Origin: Actinomycetes bacterium
Lineage (GTDB): Bacteria > Planctomycetota > Phycisphaerae > JAACET01
DNA length: 64,000 nt
Direction of reading: 5' to 3'
Assembly (NCBI GenBank): GCA_030614915.1
Contig: JAUXAG010000004.1
Span: 62,001 to 126,000, forward strand
The notes under the pieces are model-generated. The model was not told where the DNA came from and made no database searches. It was given only the letters and a program-made list of their open reading frames with translations. The position numbers were made by a program, and so were the translations under genes. Positions 28,480-38,422 of this stretch are shown here, one piece after another; positions within the stretch are counted from its first letter, which is position 1; every line of letters starts with the position of its first letter.

Positions 28480-31400
28480 TCAGCTAATCCTCTTCTTCTC
28501 CAACTGAATGTTCAGACTCAAGCCTCTGATTTCATTACAAAGGACATCAAAACTAATAGGTGTACCAGCTTCTAACGTGTTGGTGCCCTTGACCATGGAT
28601 TCATATATTTTGGTGCGTCCTTCAACATCGTCGCTCTTGACGGTGAGTAGCTCCTGGAGGAAATAAGAAGCGCCGTAGGCTTCGAGACCCCAGACTTCCA
28701 TTTCTCCGAAGCGTTGGCCACCGGTACGAGCCTTTCCGCCCAGGGGCTGCTGGGTAATCAGAGAATAAGGCCCGGTGGAGCGAGCGTGGACCTTGTCGTC
28801 GACCAGATGGTGCAACTTCATCATATAGATGTAACCAACCGTAACATTCTGCTCGAAAGGCTCACCGGTGCGACCGTCGTAGAGGGTGATCTTTCCGTTG
28901 GGGGGGAGTCCGGCTTCGGTGAGGCAGTGACGTACCTCTTCTTCAGTGGCCCCGTCAAAGACAGGACAAATGGCCTGGAAACCAAGCAGGCTTGCGGCCC
29001 AACCGAGGTGGGTTTCGAGGAGCTGTCCAAGATTCATACGACTGGGAACGCCCAAGGGATTGAGGAGGATGTCTATGGGGGTGCCATCGGCCATGAAGGG
29101 CATGTCCTCCTCGGGGCCGATGCGGGCGATGACGCCTTTGTTTCCGTGGCGACCGGCAATTTTATCGCCGACGGACAACTGCCGGTTGGTAGCCACATAG
29201 ACCTTGACCATTTCCAGGACGCCAGCAGGCAATTCATCGCCGCGTTTCATCTGAGCCAAGCGGCTGTTGCGTTCGGCCCGAATTTCCTCAAGCTGGGGCC
29301 ATAATTCATTGTAGACGTCCTGGCCGGCCTTCCGCTTGGAGGAGGTGCCCTTGATCCAGTCCACGGAAAAGGTGTCAAGCTGCTCAAGGAGGATCTCAAG
29401 AGAATCGGATTGGCCGACCTTCTGCCTGGTAGCAGGGTCAACCATGAGCGAACCAGTGGCTGCGTTGATTTTCTCGCAGGTGTCCCTGAAGAAGTTGACC
29501 ATGCGGGTATTGTAAGATTCCCGGACGGCTTTCATCTGCCGAGAGTGCTCCTGCTTCTGCTGGTCGGTCATGTGAGCGCGTCGAGAAAAATGCTTGGCCC
29601 CGATGACGATGCCCTCTTCTCCTGCGGGCAACTCCAGAGAGTCATTTTTTACGTCCTCTCCAGCCCGGCCGAAAATGGCGTGCAAGAGCTTTTCCTCAGG
29701 GGAGAGTTCGGTCTTGGACTTGGGAGAAACCTTGCCGACAAGGATATCACCGGGCTTGACGCGGGTACCGACGCAGACAATGCCGTCTTGGTCCAGGTTG
29801 GCCAGGGCCTTTTCGGAAACGTTGGGTATGTCGCGAGTGAACTCTTCGCGTCCGAGTTTGGTTTCGCGGACTTCGACCTCAAAGTCATCAATATGAATGC
29901 TGGTGAAGGTGTCTTGCTTAACCAACTTTTCGGAAACAACAATGGCGTCCTCGAAGTTATATCCGTCGAAGGTCAAGAAGGCGACGAGGATATTTCTGCC
30001 CAAGGCCAATTCGCCGTCAACGGTGGCGGCCCCGTCAGCAATGACCTGACCTTTTTTTACGCGCTGCCCCTCGATAACGCAGGGCTTTTGGTTGAGGCAG
30101 GTTCGTTCATTGAGGCCGACAAACTTGCGGAGGTCGTACTGGTCCGCATCTTCCATGAGGATAGAGTCGGCATCGACATAGGCTACGCGTCCGGCCTTGG
30201 CGGTGCGAATGACCATGCCGGAGTTTTCGGCGACGGCCCGCTCGACACCGGTGGCTACGACGGGGACTTCACAGGTTAAGAGGGGGACGGCCTGTCGCTG
30301 CATGTTAGAGCCCATCAAGGCCCGGTTGGCATCGTCGTGCTCCAGGAAAGGAATCAAGGCGGCGGAAATGCCGACGGTCTGCTTGGGGGAGACGTCAACG
30401 AAGGCCACCTGGTCAGAGTTTATCTGTCCGACCTCGCTGCGAATGCGGGCGATGACCTCTCCGGGGCGAACACGCTTGTTGGGCACATCCAAGACGTCAG
30501 GGGGTGCGAGCATGGTGGCCATTTCTTCGTCGGCTCGCAAATAGCGGATTTCGCCGTTAACTTTGCCGTTGGAAACTACACGGTAGGGAGTAATCAAAAA
30601 GCCATATTCATCAATAGTGGCGTAGAGACTCAAAGAAGCAATCAGTCCGATGTTGGTGCCCTCGGGGGTTTCGATGGGACAAATGCGTCCATAGTGGGAG
30701 ATGTGGACGTCGCGGACCTCGAATCCGGCCCTCTTGCGGTTTAGTCCCCCGGGTCCCAGGGCCGAGAGGCGACGCTCATGATTGAGCTGGCTAAGAGGAT
30801 TTGTCTGGTCAACGACCTGGGACAACTCGCCGCGGCCGAAGAAGAAGTCAATGGCTGAGGAGACGCTCTTGGAATTGACCAGCTCGGAAATGCGACCAAG
30901 CTCATCAGGATTTGCCAGACTCATGCGTTCCTGAACGGTTCGGCGGAGCTTTAGAAAACCCTTGCGGAGTTCCTCGGTGGCTAATTCGTCAATGGTTCTC
31001 AGGCGTCGATTGCCGAGGTGGTCAATGTCGTCGACCTGGAAGGCCAAGTCGCCACTGCGAAGCCCGAGGATGTACTTGAGGCAATTGAGGAAGTCCTCGG
31101 CCCGGAGAGTCATCATATCCTCGGGGGTATCCTGCTCAAATTTGCGGTTGATACGGAATCTGCCGACGCGGCCGAGGCGGTAGCGATTGCTGTCAAAGAA
31201 TTTGTCCTTCAAAAGCTGCTTGGCCTTTTCGAGCTGAGGAGGATTGCCGGGGCGAATCCTCTGGTAGATTCTGAGCAGTGCCTCCTCGTGAGTAGTGGTG
31301 GGATCCTCGGCCAAAGTGCTGAGCAAGAGAGAATCACTGATGCGGTCGACGACGAGTACTTTTTTTATGCCGGCCTCGCGGAGCAGGGGAGCGGAATCGC

Positions 31401-32157
31401 CAATCTGAGTCCCGACCTTGAGAAGGACCTCGTCAGAAGCGGGGTCTACGACGGTCTGGGCGAGGTACATGGTGGGCTCAAGGTCATCAATAGTGAGGGT
31501 TTTGGTGTCGTAGAACTGGGAAACGATGGCGGAGGAGTCGGCAAAATCAGTACTGAGGGCCCGGAGGAACATGGTGGCGGGCATCTTGCTGGATTGATCG
31601 ATGCGGACCATCAGGACGTCTTTTTTGGTGACATTGATCTCAATCCAGGAGCCGCGTTCGGGAATAATTCGGCAGGCGTGGAAGAGGCGGTCGCCCTCGG
31701 ACGAGTCGACGATGAAGTCGACTCCGGGGGAGCGGTGCAACTGGGAGACGATGACCCGCTGAGCACCGTTGATGATGAACTCTCCGCCGCCCATCATGAC
31801 GGGTATTTCACCAAGGTAGATGGGCTCTTCCTTGATGTCGCCGGTATCCTTGCGCAGCAAACGGCAATGTATGCGCAAGGGCATACCGTAAGTCAGGCGC
31901 AAGTCCTGACAGCGTTGGGGCGTGTAGCGAGGTTTGCCCAGCTCGTAATAGCAATACTCAAGAGACAACTGCCCGTCGTAGCTTTGGATGGGAAAGATCT
32001 CGCGGAGGAGGCCTTCCAAGCCTTGGTGTTTTCTGCGGGTGGGGAGGGTATCGGCCTGCAGAAAGCGGGCATAAGTGCGGCGCTGGATGTCCACGAGGTC
32101 GGGCAGGGGCATGGCGTCGCCGATCTTGGAAAAGTTGCGAACTTGAGTCAGTTGCAT
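28480..32157 (-). CDS. rpoB: RNA polymerase beta subunit
   Basis: 1225 residues. Landmarks are [21 protein letters not shown], the rifampicin pocket ([20 protein letters not shown] and LSALGPGG), [16 protein letters not shown], and the C-terminal [20 protein letters not shown]. Asp 516, Ser 522, His 526, Arg 529 and Ser 531 (E. coli numbering) are retained; Phe 514 is Val. It lies 70 bases upstream of rpoC and is co-transcribed with it. Confidence 0.98.
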   Translation of the reverse strand: MQLTQVRNFSKIGDAMPLPDLVDIQRRTYARFLQADTLPTRRKHQGLEGLLREIFPIQSYDGQLSLEYCYYELGKPRYTPQRCQDLRLTYGMPLRIHCRLLRKDTGDIKEEPIYLGEIPVMMGGGEFIINGAQRVIVSQLHRSPGVDFIVDSSEGDRLFHACRIIPERGSWIEINVTKKDVLMVRIDQSSKMPATMFLRALSTDFADSSAIVSQFYDTKTLTIDDLEPTMYLAQTVVDPASDEVLLKVGTQIGDSAPLLREAGIKKVLVVDRISDSLLLSTLAEDPTTTHEEALLRIYQRIRPGNPPQLEKAKQLLKDKFFDSNRYRLGRVGRFRINRKFEQDTPEDMMTLRAEDFLNCLKYILGLRSGDLAFQVDDIDHLGNRRLRTIDELATEELRKGFLKLRRTVQERMSLANPDELGRISELVNSKSVSSAIDFFFGRGELSQVVDQTNPLSQLNHERRLSALGPGGLNRKRAGFEVRDVHISHYGRICPIETPEGTNIGLIASLSLYATIDEYGFLITPYRVVSNGKVNGEIRYLRADEEMATMLAPPDVLDVPNKRVRPGEVIARIRSEVGQINSDQVAFVDVSPKQTVGISAALIPFLEHDDANRALMGSNMQRQAVPLLTCEVPVVATGVERAVAENSGMVIRTAKAGRVAYVDADSILMEDADQYDLRKFVGLNERTCLNQKPCVIEGQRVKKGQVIADGAATVDGELALGRNILVAFLTFDGYNFEDAIVVSEKLVKQDTFTSIHIDDFEVEVRETKLGREEFTRDIPNVSEKALANLDQDGIVCVGTRVKPGDILVGKVSPKSKTELSPEEKLLHAIFGRAGEDVKNDSLELPAGEEGIVIGAKHFSRRAHMTDQQKQEHSRQMKAVRESYNTRMVNFFRDTCEKINAATGSLMVDPATRQKVGQSDSLEILLEQLDTFSVDWIKGTSSKRKAGQDVYNELWPQLEEIRAERNSRLAQMKRGDELPAGVLEMVKVYVATNRQLSVGDKIAGRHGNKGVIARIGPEEDMPFMADGTPIDILLNPLGVPSRMNLGQLLETHLGWAASLLGFQAICPVFDGATEEEVRHCLTEAGLPPNGKITLYDGRTGEPFEQNVTVGYIYMMKLHHLVDDKVHARSTGPYSLITQQPLGGKARTGGQRFGEMEVWGLEAYGASYFLQELLTVKSDDVEGRTKIYESMVKGTNTLEAGTPISFDVLCNEIRGLSLNIQLEKKRIS

Positions 32158-32270
32158 ATGATAACTCCCGGCGAAGTAGGAAGAAGAGCTAAACCATTCG
32201 GCTTGAGGCTAAATTCTTTCGCCTCTCTTTGTGTCTTCGTCCCTTTGTTGCAGCTCTAGGGCCTAGAGAA

Positions 32271-32687
32271 CTACTTTATCTCAACCTCTGCACCGCTGGC
32301 CTCGAGCTCTTTCTTTAGGGCCTCGGCGTCTTCCTTACTGAGACCTTCCTTAACGGTGGTCGGGGCCTTCTCGACGAGTTCCTTGGCCTCTTTAAGGCCC
32401 AGTCCGCTGGCGGCGCGAGCAACCTTGATGACCTGGATTTTCTTGTCACCAATAGCCTTGAGCACAACGTCAAAAGCGGTTTGCTCCTCCTCGACGGGAG
32501 CGGCTTCGGCGGCTGCGGGTCCTGCGGCGACGGCAACGGCAGCGGCGGCCGGGGCAATGCCGTGGACCTCTTCGAGGTAATCACCGAGCTCCTGAGCCTG
32601 CAACAAAGACAGATCGACTATCTTGTCGCCAATTTGCTTGATCTTCGTAGACCACTCGCGAGTGGTTTCTTTTTCTTCTTCAGCCAT
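32271..32687 (-). CDS. rplL: 50S ribosomal protein L7/L12
   Basis: Stalk protein that recruits translational GTPases; 138 residues from the ATG at 32687 ([11 protein letters not shown]). GGAGG lies 11 bases before that ATG, while the in-frame ATG at 32717 has no signal. The N-terminal dimerisation part, an Ala-rich hinge and the C-terminal domain ([20 protein letters not shown]) are present. The N-terminus is longer and more charged than usual. Confidence 0.95.
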   Translation of the reverse strand: MAEEEKETTREWSTKIKQIGDKIVDLSLLQAQELGDYLEEVHGIAPAAAAVAVAAGPAAAEAAPVEEEQTAFDVVLKAIGDKKIQVIKVARAASGLGLKEAKELVEKAPTTVKEGLSKEDAEALKKELEASGAEVEIK

Positions 32688-32758
32688 TTGTGCACTAACC
32701 TCCGTTTCATTTGTCATTGGTCATAGTTTCGACAGGCTCACTACAAGTCAGCTATTAT

Positions 32759-33469
32759 TCATTTACCATCGGGTATGTCTTTGGGAGTCCCTTCTTCCTT
32801 TGCAGGTCGTGGGGGTTGTGTTGGTTCATCCGAGGCAGAGCTTTCGGGTTTGGGGGTCTCTTCGGTCTGGACGTTTTGTTCTTCTTCTTTCTCTTTTGTC
32901 GCAGGTTCGGGGGGTTGGTCCTGCTGGGCGAGCTTTTCAGTAAGGGTCTTGATGGAACCGGCAATTCGACTGCCCAGAAAGCTAAGGGTCGAGGCAATGC
33001 GTCCTGCGGGACTGACGATGAGGCCGGCTAGCTGAGCGAGAAGCTCAGACCTGTTGGGCATGGCTGCGAGTTTGCGGACCTGCTCGGCGGAAAAGAGCCG
33101 GCCTTCGAGAAAGGCCCCACGGATGCGAAAGACGTCAACCTTCCTGGACCAATCCACGAGCTCCCGGGCGATGTCCACCACGGATTCACCGCCATAACAG
33201 ATGGCGCTGGGGGCATCGAGGAGCTGGGCGGCAGGAGCCAAATCCAACTGGGCCAGGGCCAAGCGGGCAACAGAATTCTTAACCACGGTCATTTTTATGT
33301 TCTTGGAGGTGAGGGAGGCTCGCAACTGATTGGAAACAATGGCATCGAGGCCTATTGGACAAACGACTACAAAGGCCTGCAATCCCTGCCAGTTATCAAC
33401 AAGCTCTTTGACCAAGAGAGTCTTGATGCGGGCTGGGGCCTTGGCTCCGACTGTTGCTTGGGCGATCAT
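32759..33469 (-). CDS. rplJ: 50S ribosomal protein L10 with acidic tail
   Basis: Stalk base protein, 236 residues against about 165-175 in most bacteria. The L10 domain and the L12-binding helix are complete to about residue 178. A Lys/Glu/Pro/Thr-rich low-complexity tail of about 60 residues follows, like the tail on L17 here. The leader upstream contains a cacagat-type repeat where L10 autoregulatory RNA often sits. Confidence 0.93.
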   Translation of the reverse strand: MIAQATVGAKAPARIKTLLVKELVDNWQGLQAFVVVCPIGLDAIVSNQLRASLTSKNIKMTVVKNSVARLALAQLDLAPAAQLLDAPSAICYGGESVVDIARELVDWSRKVDVFRIRGAFLEGRLFSAEQVRKLAAMPNRSELLAQLAGLIVSPAGRIASTLSFLGSRIAGSIKTLTEKLAQQDQPPEPATKEKEEEQNVQTEETPKPESSASDEPTQPPRPAKEEGTPKDIPDGK

Positions 33470-33487
33470 TTTTTGTTCCGCTACTAT

Positions 33488-33534
33488 TAATTAGCCACAG
33501 ATTTCACAGATGAACACAGATTGCAAGAAATACC
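33488..33534. repeat. cacagat-type dispersed repeat between rplA and rplJ
   Basis: TTAGCCACAGATTTCACAGATGAACACAGATTG followed by AAGAAATAC, made of degenerate nine-base units. Close relatives are at about 672-700 and 60367-60420. It fills nearly all of the rplA-rplJ spacer. Confidence 0.85.
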
Positions 33535-33539
33535 ATTTC

Positions 33540-34220
33540 TCATGAAACACTCACGGGAACGGCTGGGCTCATAGAGCCGGAGAGAACCATCTTCTGAATG
33601 AAGGTTCCCTTGGTCGAGCTGGGCCGTAATCTGCGAATGTTCTGCAGAAAAAACTCTATGTTGCTGACGAGGTCTTCCTCGGGGAAGCTGAGCTTGCCCA
33701 CGACACTGTGGACATTGCCACCGGCATCGTTGCGGAATTCGACCTTACCGGCGGAATAGTCCTTGACGGCCTGGACGAAATCGGCGGTGACGGTTCCGGC
33801 CTTGGGTGAAGGCATCTTTCCCTGGGGCCCGAGTATGCGGCCGAGGCGAGAGACCTTGCTCATTAGCTGAGGAACAGCAATGGCGATATCGAAGTCCATC
33901 CAACCGTCCTGGACCTTTTTTATGAGCTCGTCGGCGCCGGCCTCAATGGCTCCGGCTTTCTTGGCCTGCTCAACGACGTCGTCAGGACAAAAGACAATGA
34001 CCCTCCTGGTCTTTCCGATGCCCTTGGGGAAAGAGAGCGAGCCTCGAATCATCTGGTCGGCCTGCTTGGGATCGATGCCCAGACGAAGCACGCAGTCAAC
34101 GGTCTGGTCGAACTTGGTATCGGCAAAGGTTTTGAGCTTGGCGACGGCATCGCGAATGCCGACGGCCTCGGAAGGACGCTTCTGGTCCAAAGCTCGGTAA
34201 CGCTTACTCCTGCGGCACAC
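33540..34220 (-). CDS. rplA: 50S ribosomal protein L1
   Basis: L1 of 226 residues, which gates E-site tRNA exit. The start is a GTG giving [14 protein letters not shown], matching the family's MxKRSKRYxAL. [19 protein letters not shown] and the C-terminal [16 protein letters not shown] are typical. The gene follows rplK. Confidence 0.96.
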   Translation of the reverse strand: MCRRSKRYRALDQKRPSEAVGIRDAVAKLKTFADTKFDQTVDCVLRLGIDPKQADQMIRGSLSFPKGIGKTRRVIVFCPDDVVEQAKKAGAIEAGADELIKKVQDGWMDFDIAIAVPQLMSKVSRLGRILGPQGKMPSPKAGTVTADFVQAVKDYSAGKVEFRNDAGGNVHSVVGKLSFPEEDLVSNIEFFLQNIRRLRPSSTKGTFIQKMVLSGSMSPAVPVSVS

Positions 34221-34250
34221 TGTAATAAGAAACTCCTTTCGAGAAGGCAG

Positions 34251-34676
34251 CTAGTCAACGATCTCCAGGCCCATGCTGCGAGCGGTTCCGGCAATAATCC
34301 TGGCGGCGTGTTCGGGGGTGAAGGCGTTGAGGTCTTTCATTTTGGTCCCGGCGATCTCCTGGACCTGGGCATTAGTGACCTGTCCAACGGTTTCCTTTCC
34401 GGCAAGACCGGAGCCCTTAGCCAGGCCGGCCGCCTGCTTGAGTAAGACGGCGGCAGGGGGACTCTTGAGGACAAAAGTAAAGGTCCGGTCGGCGTAGATG
34501 GTTATCTCGGCAGGAACGAGCATGCCGTTGTAGTGGCGAGTCTGCTCATTGAACTGCTGAACAAACTGGCCGATATTGACACCGTGCTGCCCGAGAGCGG
34601 GCCCGATAGGCGGAGCAGGGGTGGCCTGGCCGCCGGGGGCCTGTAATTTAATCTTCGCTGTAATTTCCTTGGCCAT
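34251..34676 (-). CDS. rplK: 50S ribosomal protein L11
   Basis: L11 of 141 residues in the GTPase-associated centre. The proline-rich N-terminal loop [22 protein letters not shown] and the rRNA-binding C-terminal domain ([28 protein letters not shown], in part) are complete. Confidence 0.97.
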   Translation of the reverse strand: MAKEITAKIKLQAPGGQATPAPPIGPALGQHGVNIGQFVQQFNEQTRHYNGMLVPAEITIYADRTFTFVLKSPPAAVLLKQAAGLAKGSGLAGKETVGQVTNAQVQEIAGTKMKDLNAFTPEHAARIIAGTARSMGLEIVD

Positions 34677-34681
34677 ATGAC

Positions 34682-34808
34682 ATCCAAATCAAATATCAAA
34701 ATGCAAAATGACAAAGCAAAAATCAAACTGTTAAATAGTCCCAGACACCCAGCAAGTTGTTTTGAACTTTTTGAATTTTGATATATCATCCCCGCCTTCG
34801 CGAGGACA
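34682..34808. repeat. AT-rich and palindromic repeats between nusG and rplK
   Basis: AATCAAATATCAAAATGCAA-type sequence (34685-34730), which recurs at 58246-58285, is followed by the palindrome ATCCCCGC-CTTC-GCGAGGA(T) at 34788-34807. The rplK-nusG spacer is thereby about 158 bases. Confidence 0.75.
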
Positions 34809-34834
34809 AGCTTTGCTATTTACATTTTTGTTTT

Positions 34835-35386
34835 TCATGTTGGTTCTAGTTGCCAGTATTCCAGCTCCAAGGGAGTGGCCCGGCCGAAAATAGTAACTAT
34901 AACACGGACGAGGCCCTTGTCGGGCAAGATGTCGTCAACGGTGCCTTCAAAGTTCTCAAAGGGTCCTTCGCGGATCTTAACCTGATTGCCCTTTTTGAAA
35001 TCGATGTTCAAGGAGGGTATATCTTCGGGCTTTTCAGCCTGGGTCAACATTTTATCCACATCACTGTCGCGCATAGGTGTGGGCTTGCCCAAGGCACCAA
35101 TGAAATCACCGACGCCGACGGTCTCCTTAATGGTAAACCAAGGCTTTTCTGGTATGCTTCCGTCCTCTTCGAGGGCCATTTCCACGAAGACATATCCGGG
35201 ATAGAGCTTGCGTTGCTGGACTCTCTGCTGGCCACCCTTAATACGTTTTATACGTTCGCTGGGAACCAGGATTCTGCCGACATAGTCTTCGATCCCTTCG
35301 ATTTTGACCTTTTTCTCAAGGGTCTCGCGAACGGAGTCCTCTTTGTTCGAGGCAACCCTGAGTACCAACCAGCTTTTGTCTGCCAT
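34835..35386 (-). CDS. nusG: Transcription termination/antitermination factor NusG
   Basis: Housekeeping NusG, 183 residues. The NGN domain starts SWLVLRVASNKEDSVRETL and holds QQRKLYPGYVFVEM; the C-terminal KOW domain contains VKIREGPFENFEGTVDDI. It pairs with secE as in most bacteria. A divergent paralogue is at 47255. Confidence 0.97.
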   Translation of the reverse strand: MADKSWLVLRVASNKEDSVRETLEKKVKIEGIEDYVGRILVPSERIKRIKGGQQRVQQRKLYPGYVFVEMALEEDGSIPEKPWFTIKETVGVGDFIGALGKPTPMRDSDVDKMLTQAEKPEDIPSLNIDFKKGNQVKIREGPFENFEGTVDDILPDKGLVRVIVTIFGRATPLELEYWQLEPT

Positions 35387-35425
35387 AAGGACTTTCCCAC
35401 GAGCCGGGCTAACGCCCGGACAAGA

Positions 35426-35806
35426 CTAAAACTGCTGGACGCCGAGGAACTTCATCAACCTCATGAAAAACAAATCCACCAAGAAGAGGACGAGGCCCAT
35501 AAGGAGCAAAGTGACAATAACCACCTTGGTGGAACCGATGATTTCCTTTTTGCTGGACCAGGAGACTTTTTTCATTTCGCCTTCGGTGGCGATCATGAAA
35601 TCGGCGGGCCTTTTACTGTTGACCACTCGGAGGAGAACATAGAAACAGGCGAGCATGAGAATCAAAGGAATAATGGCCCGGAATAAGCGAAGCTCTGAGG
35701 GCAATTCACTCCAGGTGTACCAGGCGCCGATGACAACGAGTATGCCTACGCCCCCAACGGTTCCTAACCTGGTCCAGCGCCCCTGGGTTTTTCTGTAAAT
35801 CTGCAT
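35426..35806 (-). CDS. secE: Protein translocase subunit SecE
   Basis: 126 residues with three predicted membrane helices (about 16-32, 44-62 and 96-115). The conserved SecE amphipathic segment EGEMKKVSWSSKKEIIGSTK precedes the last helix. The three-helix form resembles that of gamma-proteobacteria. It is followed by nusG. Confidence 0.93.
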   Translation of the reverse strand: MQIYRKTQGRWTRLGTVGGVGILVVIGAWYTWSELPSELRLFRAIIPLILMLACFYVLLRVVNSKRPADFMIATEGEMKKVSWSSKKEIIGSTKVVIVTLLLMGLVLFLVDLFFMRLMKFLGVQQF

Positions 35807-35860
35807 GAGATCCCTAACAGGAAGGCATTATCTGTATTACTTATTCCAAGCGTCAAACAG

Positions 35861-35934
35861 CAGGCCAGGAGGGATTCGAACCCCCAACCCCCGCGTTTGG
35901 AGCGCGGTGCTCTGCCAATTAGAGCTACTGGCCT
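35861..35934 (-). tRNA. trnW: tRNA-Trp (CCA)
   Basis: 74 bases on the minus strand. A perfect seven-base acceptor stem (AGGCCAG/CTGGCCT) has discriminator G. The anticodon arm is CCGCG-CTCCAAA-CGCGG with anticodon CCA; the T-loop is TTCGAAT. CCA is not encoded. It lies between rpmG and secE, as in many bacteria. Confidence 0.97.
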
Positions 35935-36116
35935 GTCGGGGTCCGAATCGCGTGCCCAAACAATAAGGGCGGTTCGGGCAAATCCAACGAGTCATCAGGC
36001 ATGTTCCTAGGCGTTCTTCCAAACAGCAAAACAGCCGAGCAAGCGAACAGGAGTACTGAGCTCTCGGGCCCGACGTAGCAGCGACCGGCCCTGGGGTAAC
36101 GAGACAAGAGTCTGGG

Positions 36117-36281
36117 TTACTTTTTTCGGCTGATCTTGTGAAGGGTCCTCTTTCGCAACCTGGGACAATACTTGAGCAAATTCAACTTCTTTGTACCGGC
36201 TTTTACCTGGGTTCTGTAATTCAGATCCCCAGTTTCGCTGCATTTCAACCAGAGCCATTCCCTTGCTGGGCCTTTAGCCAT
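36117..36281 (-). CDS. rpmG: 50S ribosomal protein L33
   Basis: 54 residues starting [20 protein letters not shown], with GAGGTG upstream of the ATG at 36281; a longer frame to 36350 lacks support. [20 protein letters not shown] is typical. Only Cys 14 and Cys 39 of the usual two zinc pairs remain, so the site is probably lost. Confidence 0.94.
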   Translation of the reverse strand: MAKGPAREWLWLKCSETGDLNYRTQVKAGTKKLNLLKYCPRLRKRTLHKISRKK

Positions 36282-36394
36282 TTTGGCACCTCTACACAAG
36301 CCGGTCTGAAGAACCCAAGAGCTACTGGGCCTAAAAAACTTTCGAGACAATACACGCGGTGATTATACATCCAGCCGTAGGTTGTGATTCATGA

Positions 36395-37612
36395 CTACTC
36401 AATCACCTTTACGACCACACCGGCGCCGACGGTGCGTCCACCCTCACGAACGGCAAAGCGCAGGCCGTCCTCCATGGCAATGGGTGAGCCAATCTGGACC
36501 TCCATAACAATGTTATCGCCGGGCAGGCACATCTCAGCTTCCTTGCCACTTTCAGAAACCAACTTTACAACAGAGCCGGTTACATCAGTGGTGCGGAAAT
36601 AGAACTGGGGCCTGTAACCGGGGAAAAACGGGCTGTGCCGTCCACCTTCCTCTTTGGTCAGGACGTAGACCTGGGCCTGGAACTTGGTATGGGGGGTGAT
36701 ACTGCCGGGTTTGGCGAGGACCTGTCCTCTCCTGAGCTCCTTTTTTTCGACGCCGCGGAGCAGGCAGCCGACGTTGTCACCGGCCTGGCCCTCATTGAGG
36801 GTTTTATTGAACATCTCGACGCCGGTAACAACCGTCTTGCGGGACTCGGCGGCCAAACCAACGATTTCAACGTTATCCCCGACCTTTACCATGCCTCGCT
36901 CGATGCGTCCGGTACCTACGGTACCGCGGCCTTTGATGCTGAATACATCTTCGATGGGCAAAAGGAAAGGCAAGTCCGTCTGGCGGGCAGGCTCGGGGAT
37001 GTAATTATCCAAGGCCTCAATCAACTCCTTGATGGGCTTTTCGGCTTCCTCGTCGCCCTTCATGGCTCCCAGGGCATTGCCCTTGATGACGGGAACGTCG
37101 TCGCCGGGGAATTCGTACTTGCTGAGGAGCTCGCGGACTTCGAGCTCGACAAGCTCGATGAGCTCCGGATCATCAACCAAATCGATTTTGTTGAGGAAGA
37201 CTACTAAGGCTGGCACGTTAACCTGCCTGGCCAAGAGGACGTGCTCGCGGGTCTGCATCATCGGCCCGTCGGCAGCGGAGACGACGAGGATGGCACCATC
37301 CATCTGGGCGGCGCCGGTAATCATGTTCTTGATATAGTCGGCGTGTCCGGGGCAGTCGATATGAGCGTAGTGCCGATTGGCGGAGGAATACTCCACGTGG
37401 GCAACGGCGATGGTTAGAATCTTAGTGGCATCCCTTCGTCCGTCCTTTTCCGAGGCCTTTGCTATCTGGTCGTAGGTGCGGACGTTGGCTAAGCCCTGCT
37501 TGGCCAATACCGAGGTAATGGCCGCAGTCAAGGTTGTTTTGCCATGATCAACGTGTCCAATGGTCCCGACATTAACGTGGGGCTTGGTACGCTCAAAAAC
37601 CTCCTTTGCCAT
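36395..37612 (-). CDS. tuf: Elongation factor Tu with atypical switch I
   Basis: 405 residues; delivers aminoacyl-tRNA. P-loop GHVDHGKT (19-26), [12 protein letters not shown] and NKID are intact, and domains II and III are normal ([34 protein letters not shown] in part). Switch I is unusual: residues 56-75 read [20 protein letters not shown], where nearly all bacteria have (K/R)xRGITIxxxHVEY. The Mg-coordinating Thr (67) is kept. From memory, Planctomycetota EF-Tu share this form. It is the first protein gene of the leftward block. Confidence 0.97.
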   Translation of the reverse strand: MAKEVFERTKPHVNVGTIGHVDHGKTTLTAAITSVLAKQGLANVRTYDQIAKASEKDGRRDATKILTIAVAHVEYSSANRHYAHIDCPGHADYIKNMITGAAQMDGAILVVSAADGPMMQTREHVLLARQVNVPALVVFLNKIDLVDDPELIELVELEVRELLSKYEFPGDDVPVIKGNALGAMKGDEEAEKPIKELIEALDNYIPEPARQTDLPFLLPIEDVFSIKGRGTVGTGRIERGMVKVGDNVEIVGLAAESRKTVVTGVEMFNKTLNEGQAGDNVGCLLRGVEKKELRRGQVLAKPGSITPHTKFQAQVYVLTKEEGGRHSPFFPGYRPQFYFRTTDVTGSVVKLVSESGKEAEMCLPGDNIVMEVQIGSPIAMEDGLRFAVREGGRTVGAGVVVKVIE

Positions 37613-37745
37613 GTGACACCAACCTTCCTTTGCTCAGAAGTATTCTTACGGACAGCGAACCCACAAAGCGCTTGGGGCAGTCTGCGGGCGAGACATTACG
37701 ATATTCACGACTCAGCAACAGCAGCACGTCCAGCCGAGAGGCAAG

Positions 37746-37817
37746 AGCTGCTGATGGGGGTCGAACCCATGACCCCGTCCTTACCAAGGACGTGCTCTAC
37801 CACTGAGCTACAGCAGC
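37746..37817 (-). tRNA. trnT: tRNA-Thr (GGT)
   Basis: 72 bases on the minus strand. Acceptor GCTGCTG/CAGCAGC is perfect; the anticodon arm CGTCC-TTGGTAA-GGACG gives anticodon GGT; the T-arm is ATGGG-TTCGACC-CCCAT. CCA is not encoded. It is the first gene of the leftward block, about 130 bases before tuf. Confidence 0.97.
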
Positions 37818-37954
37818 GCAGAGAGACATATTCGAGCCGCCCTGGGGGCCTTGAGACCCAACCCCGTACCGCGATCAAGCGGTAACTATATTACGATAAT
37901 CAACAGGACAGCAAGCCACATGAGCCGTAACTGTCCTGTACACCTAGCTGTATA

Positions 37955-37983
37955 TATACACCTTTGCCACGCCTGGCTGACAA
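37955..37983 (-). promoter_or_regulatory. Putative downstream promoter of the tRNA-Thr/tuf unit
   Basis: Minus strand TTGTCA (37978-37983), 17 bases, TGTATA (37955-37960); an alternative TATATA lies two bases further with a 19-base spacer. It sits about 140 bases before tRNA-Thr. Confidence 0.4.
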
Positions 37984-38003
37984 AGAGCGATGCTGAATTT
38001 GGT

Positions 38004-38033
38004 ACTGTATGATATCTGCGATACTAGTGTCAA
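38004..38033 (-). promoter_or_regulatory. Putative upstream promoter of the tRNA-Thr/tuf unit
   Basis: Minus strand TTGACA, a perfect -35, at 38028-38033, with an 18-base spacer to TACAGT (four of six) at 38004-38009. An A/T-rich stretch just upstream (38034-38055) could act as an UP element, as expected for a stable-RNA/tuf promoter. Confidence 0.5.
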
Positions 38034-38344
38034 TAAAAAATTTACGAAAATTTTTTTCCCAGGCTTAGCCCGCCCCCAATAATCTAGCACTCCATTGGTT
38101 ACTAATCGACTGTAAATCCAAGTATTATCAAAAAAACTCGGTTAATCGATTAAATAGACAAAAACAGGGGGGAAATGCCGCGAGCTGCCGATTTTTCGGC
38201 AGGTATTCCGGACTAGCCGATGGGACAACGATGTTTATGAGTGATGCTTTGCGGGTTCGCACGTGGATATAATACACAGAACTACACAATTCATATGCAC
38301 TTATGGATAAATACCCCCGAGAGCCGGTCTTGGGACAACTTGAG
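38034..38344. other. Intergenic DNA between the tuf unit and fdhA
   Basis: No gene is seen. The first 130 bases are A/T-rich with a run of T (38050-38057) and atcgatta-type sequence. The rest is mixed composition, with short stop-interrupted frames on both strands. Confidence 0.5.
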
Positions 38345-38393
38345 ATTACTGCTAAAGCAGTGATAAGGCCGCGTCGTCCCGATTTATCGGGAC
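38345..38393. repeat. Double palindromic repeat downstream of fdhA
   Basis: ATTACTGC-TAAA-GCAGTGAT (38345-38364) followed by GTCCCGAT-TT-ATCGGGAC (38376-38393). The pair has the same architecture as the unit at 12658-12704 and lies 30 bases beyond the fdhA stop, so it could also limit transcription. Confidence 0.75.
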
Positions 38394-38422
38394 ACCTCGC
38401 AAAATCTCGTGAAATATCCGGG

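Noticed and set aside
28480-32157. Natural rifampicin resistance from the Val at position 514 of RpoB
   Set aside because: The main resistance positions (516, 526, 531) are wild type; the effect of Val at 514 alone cannot be judged from sequence.
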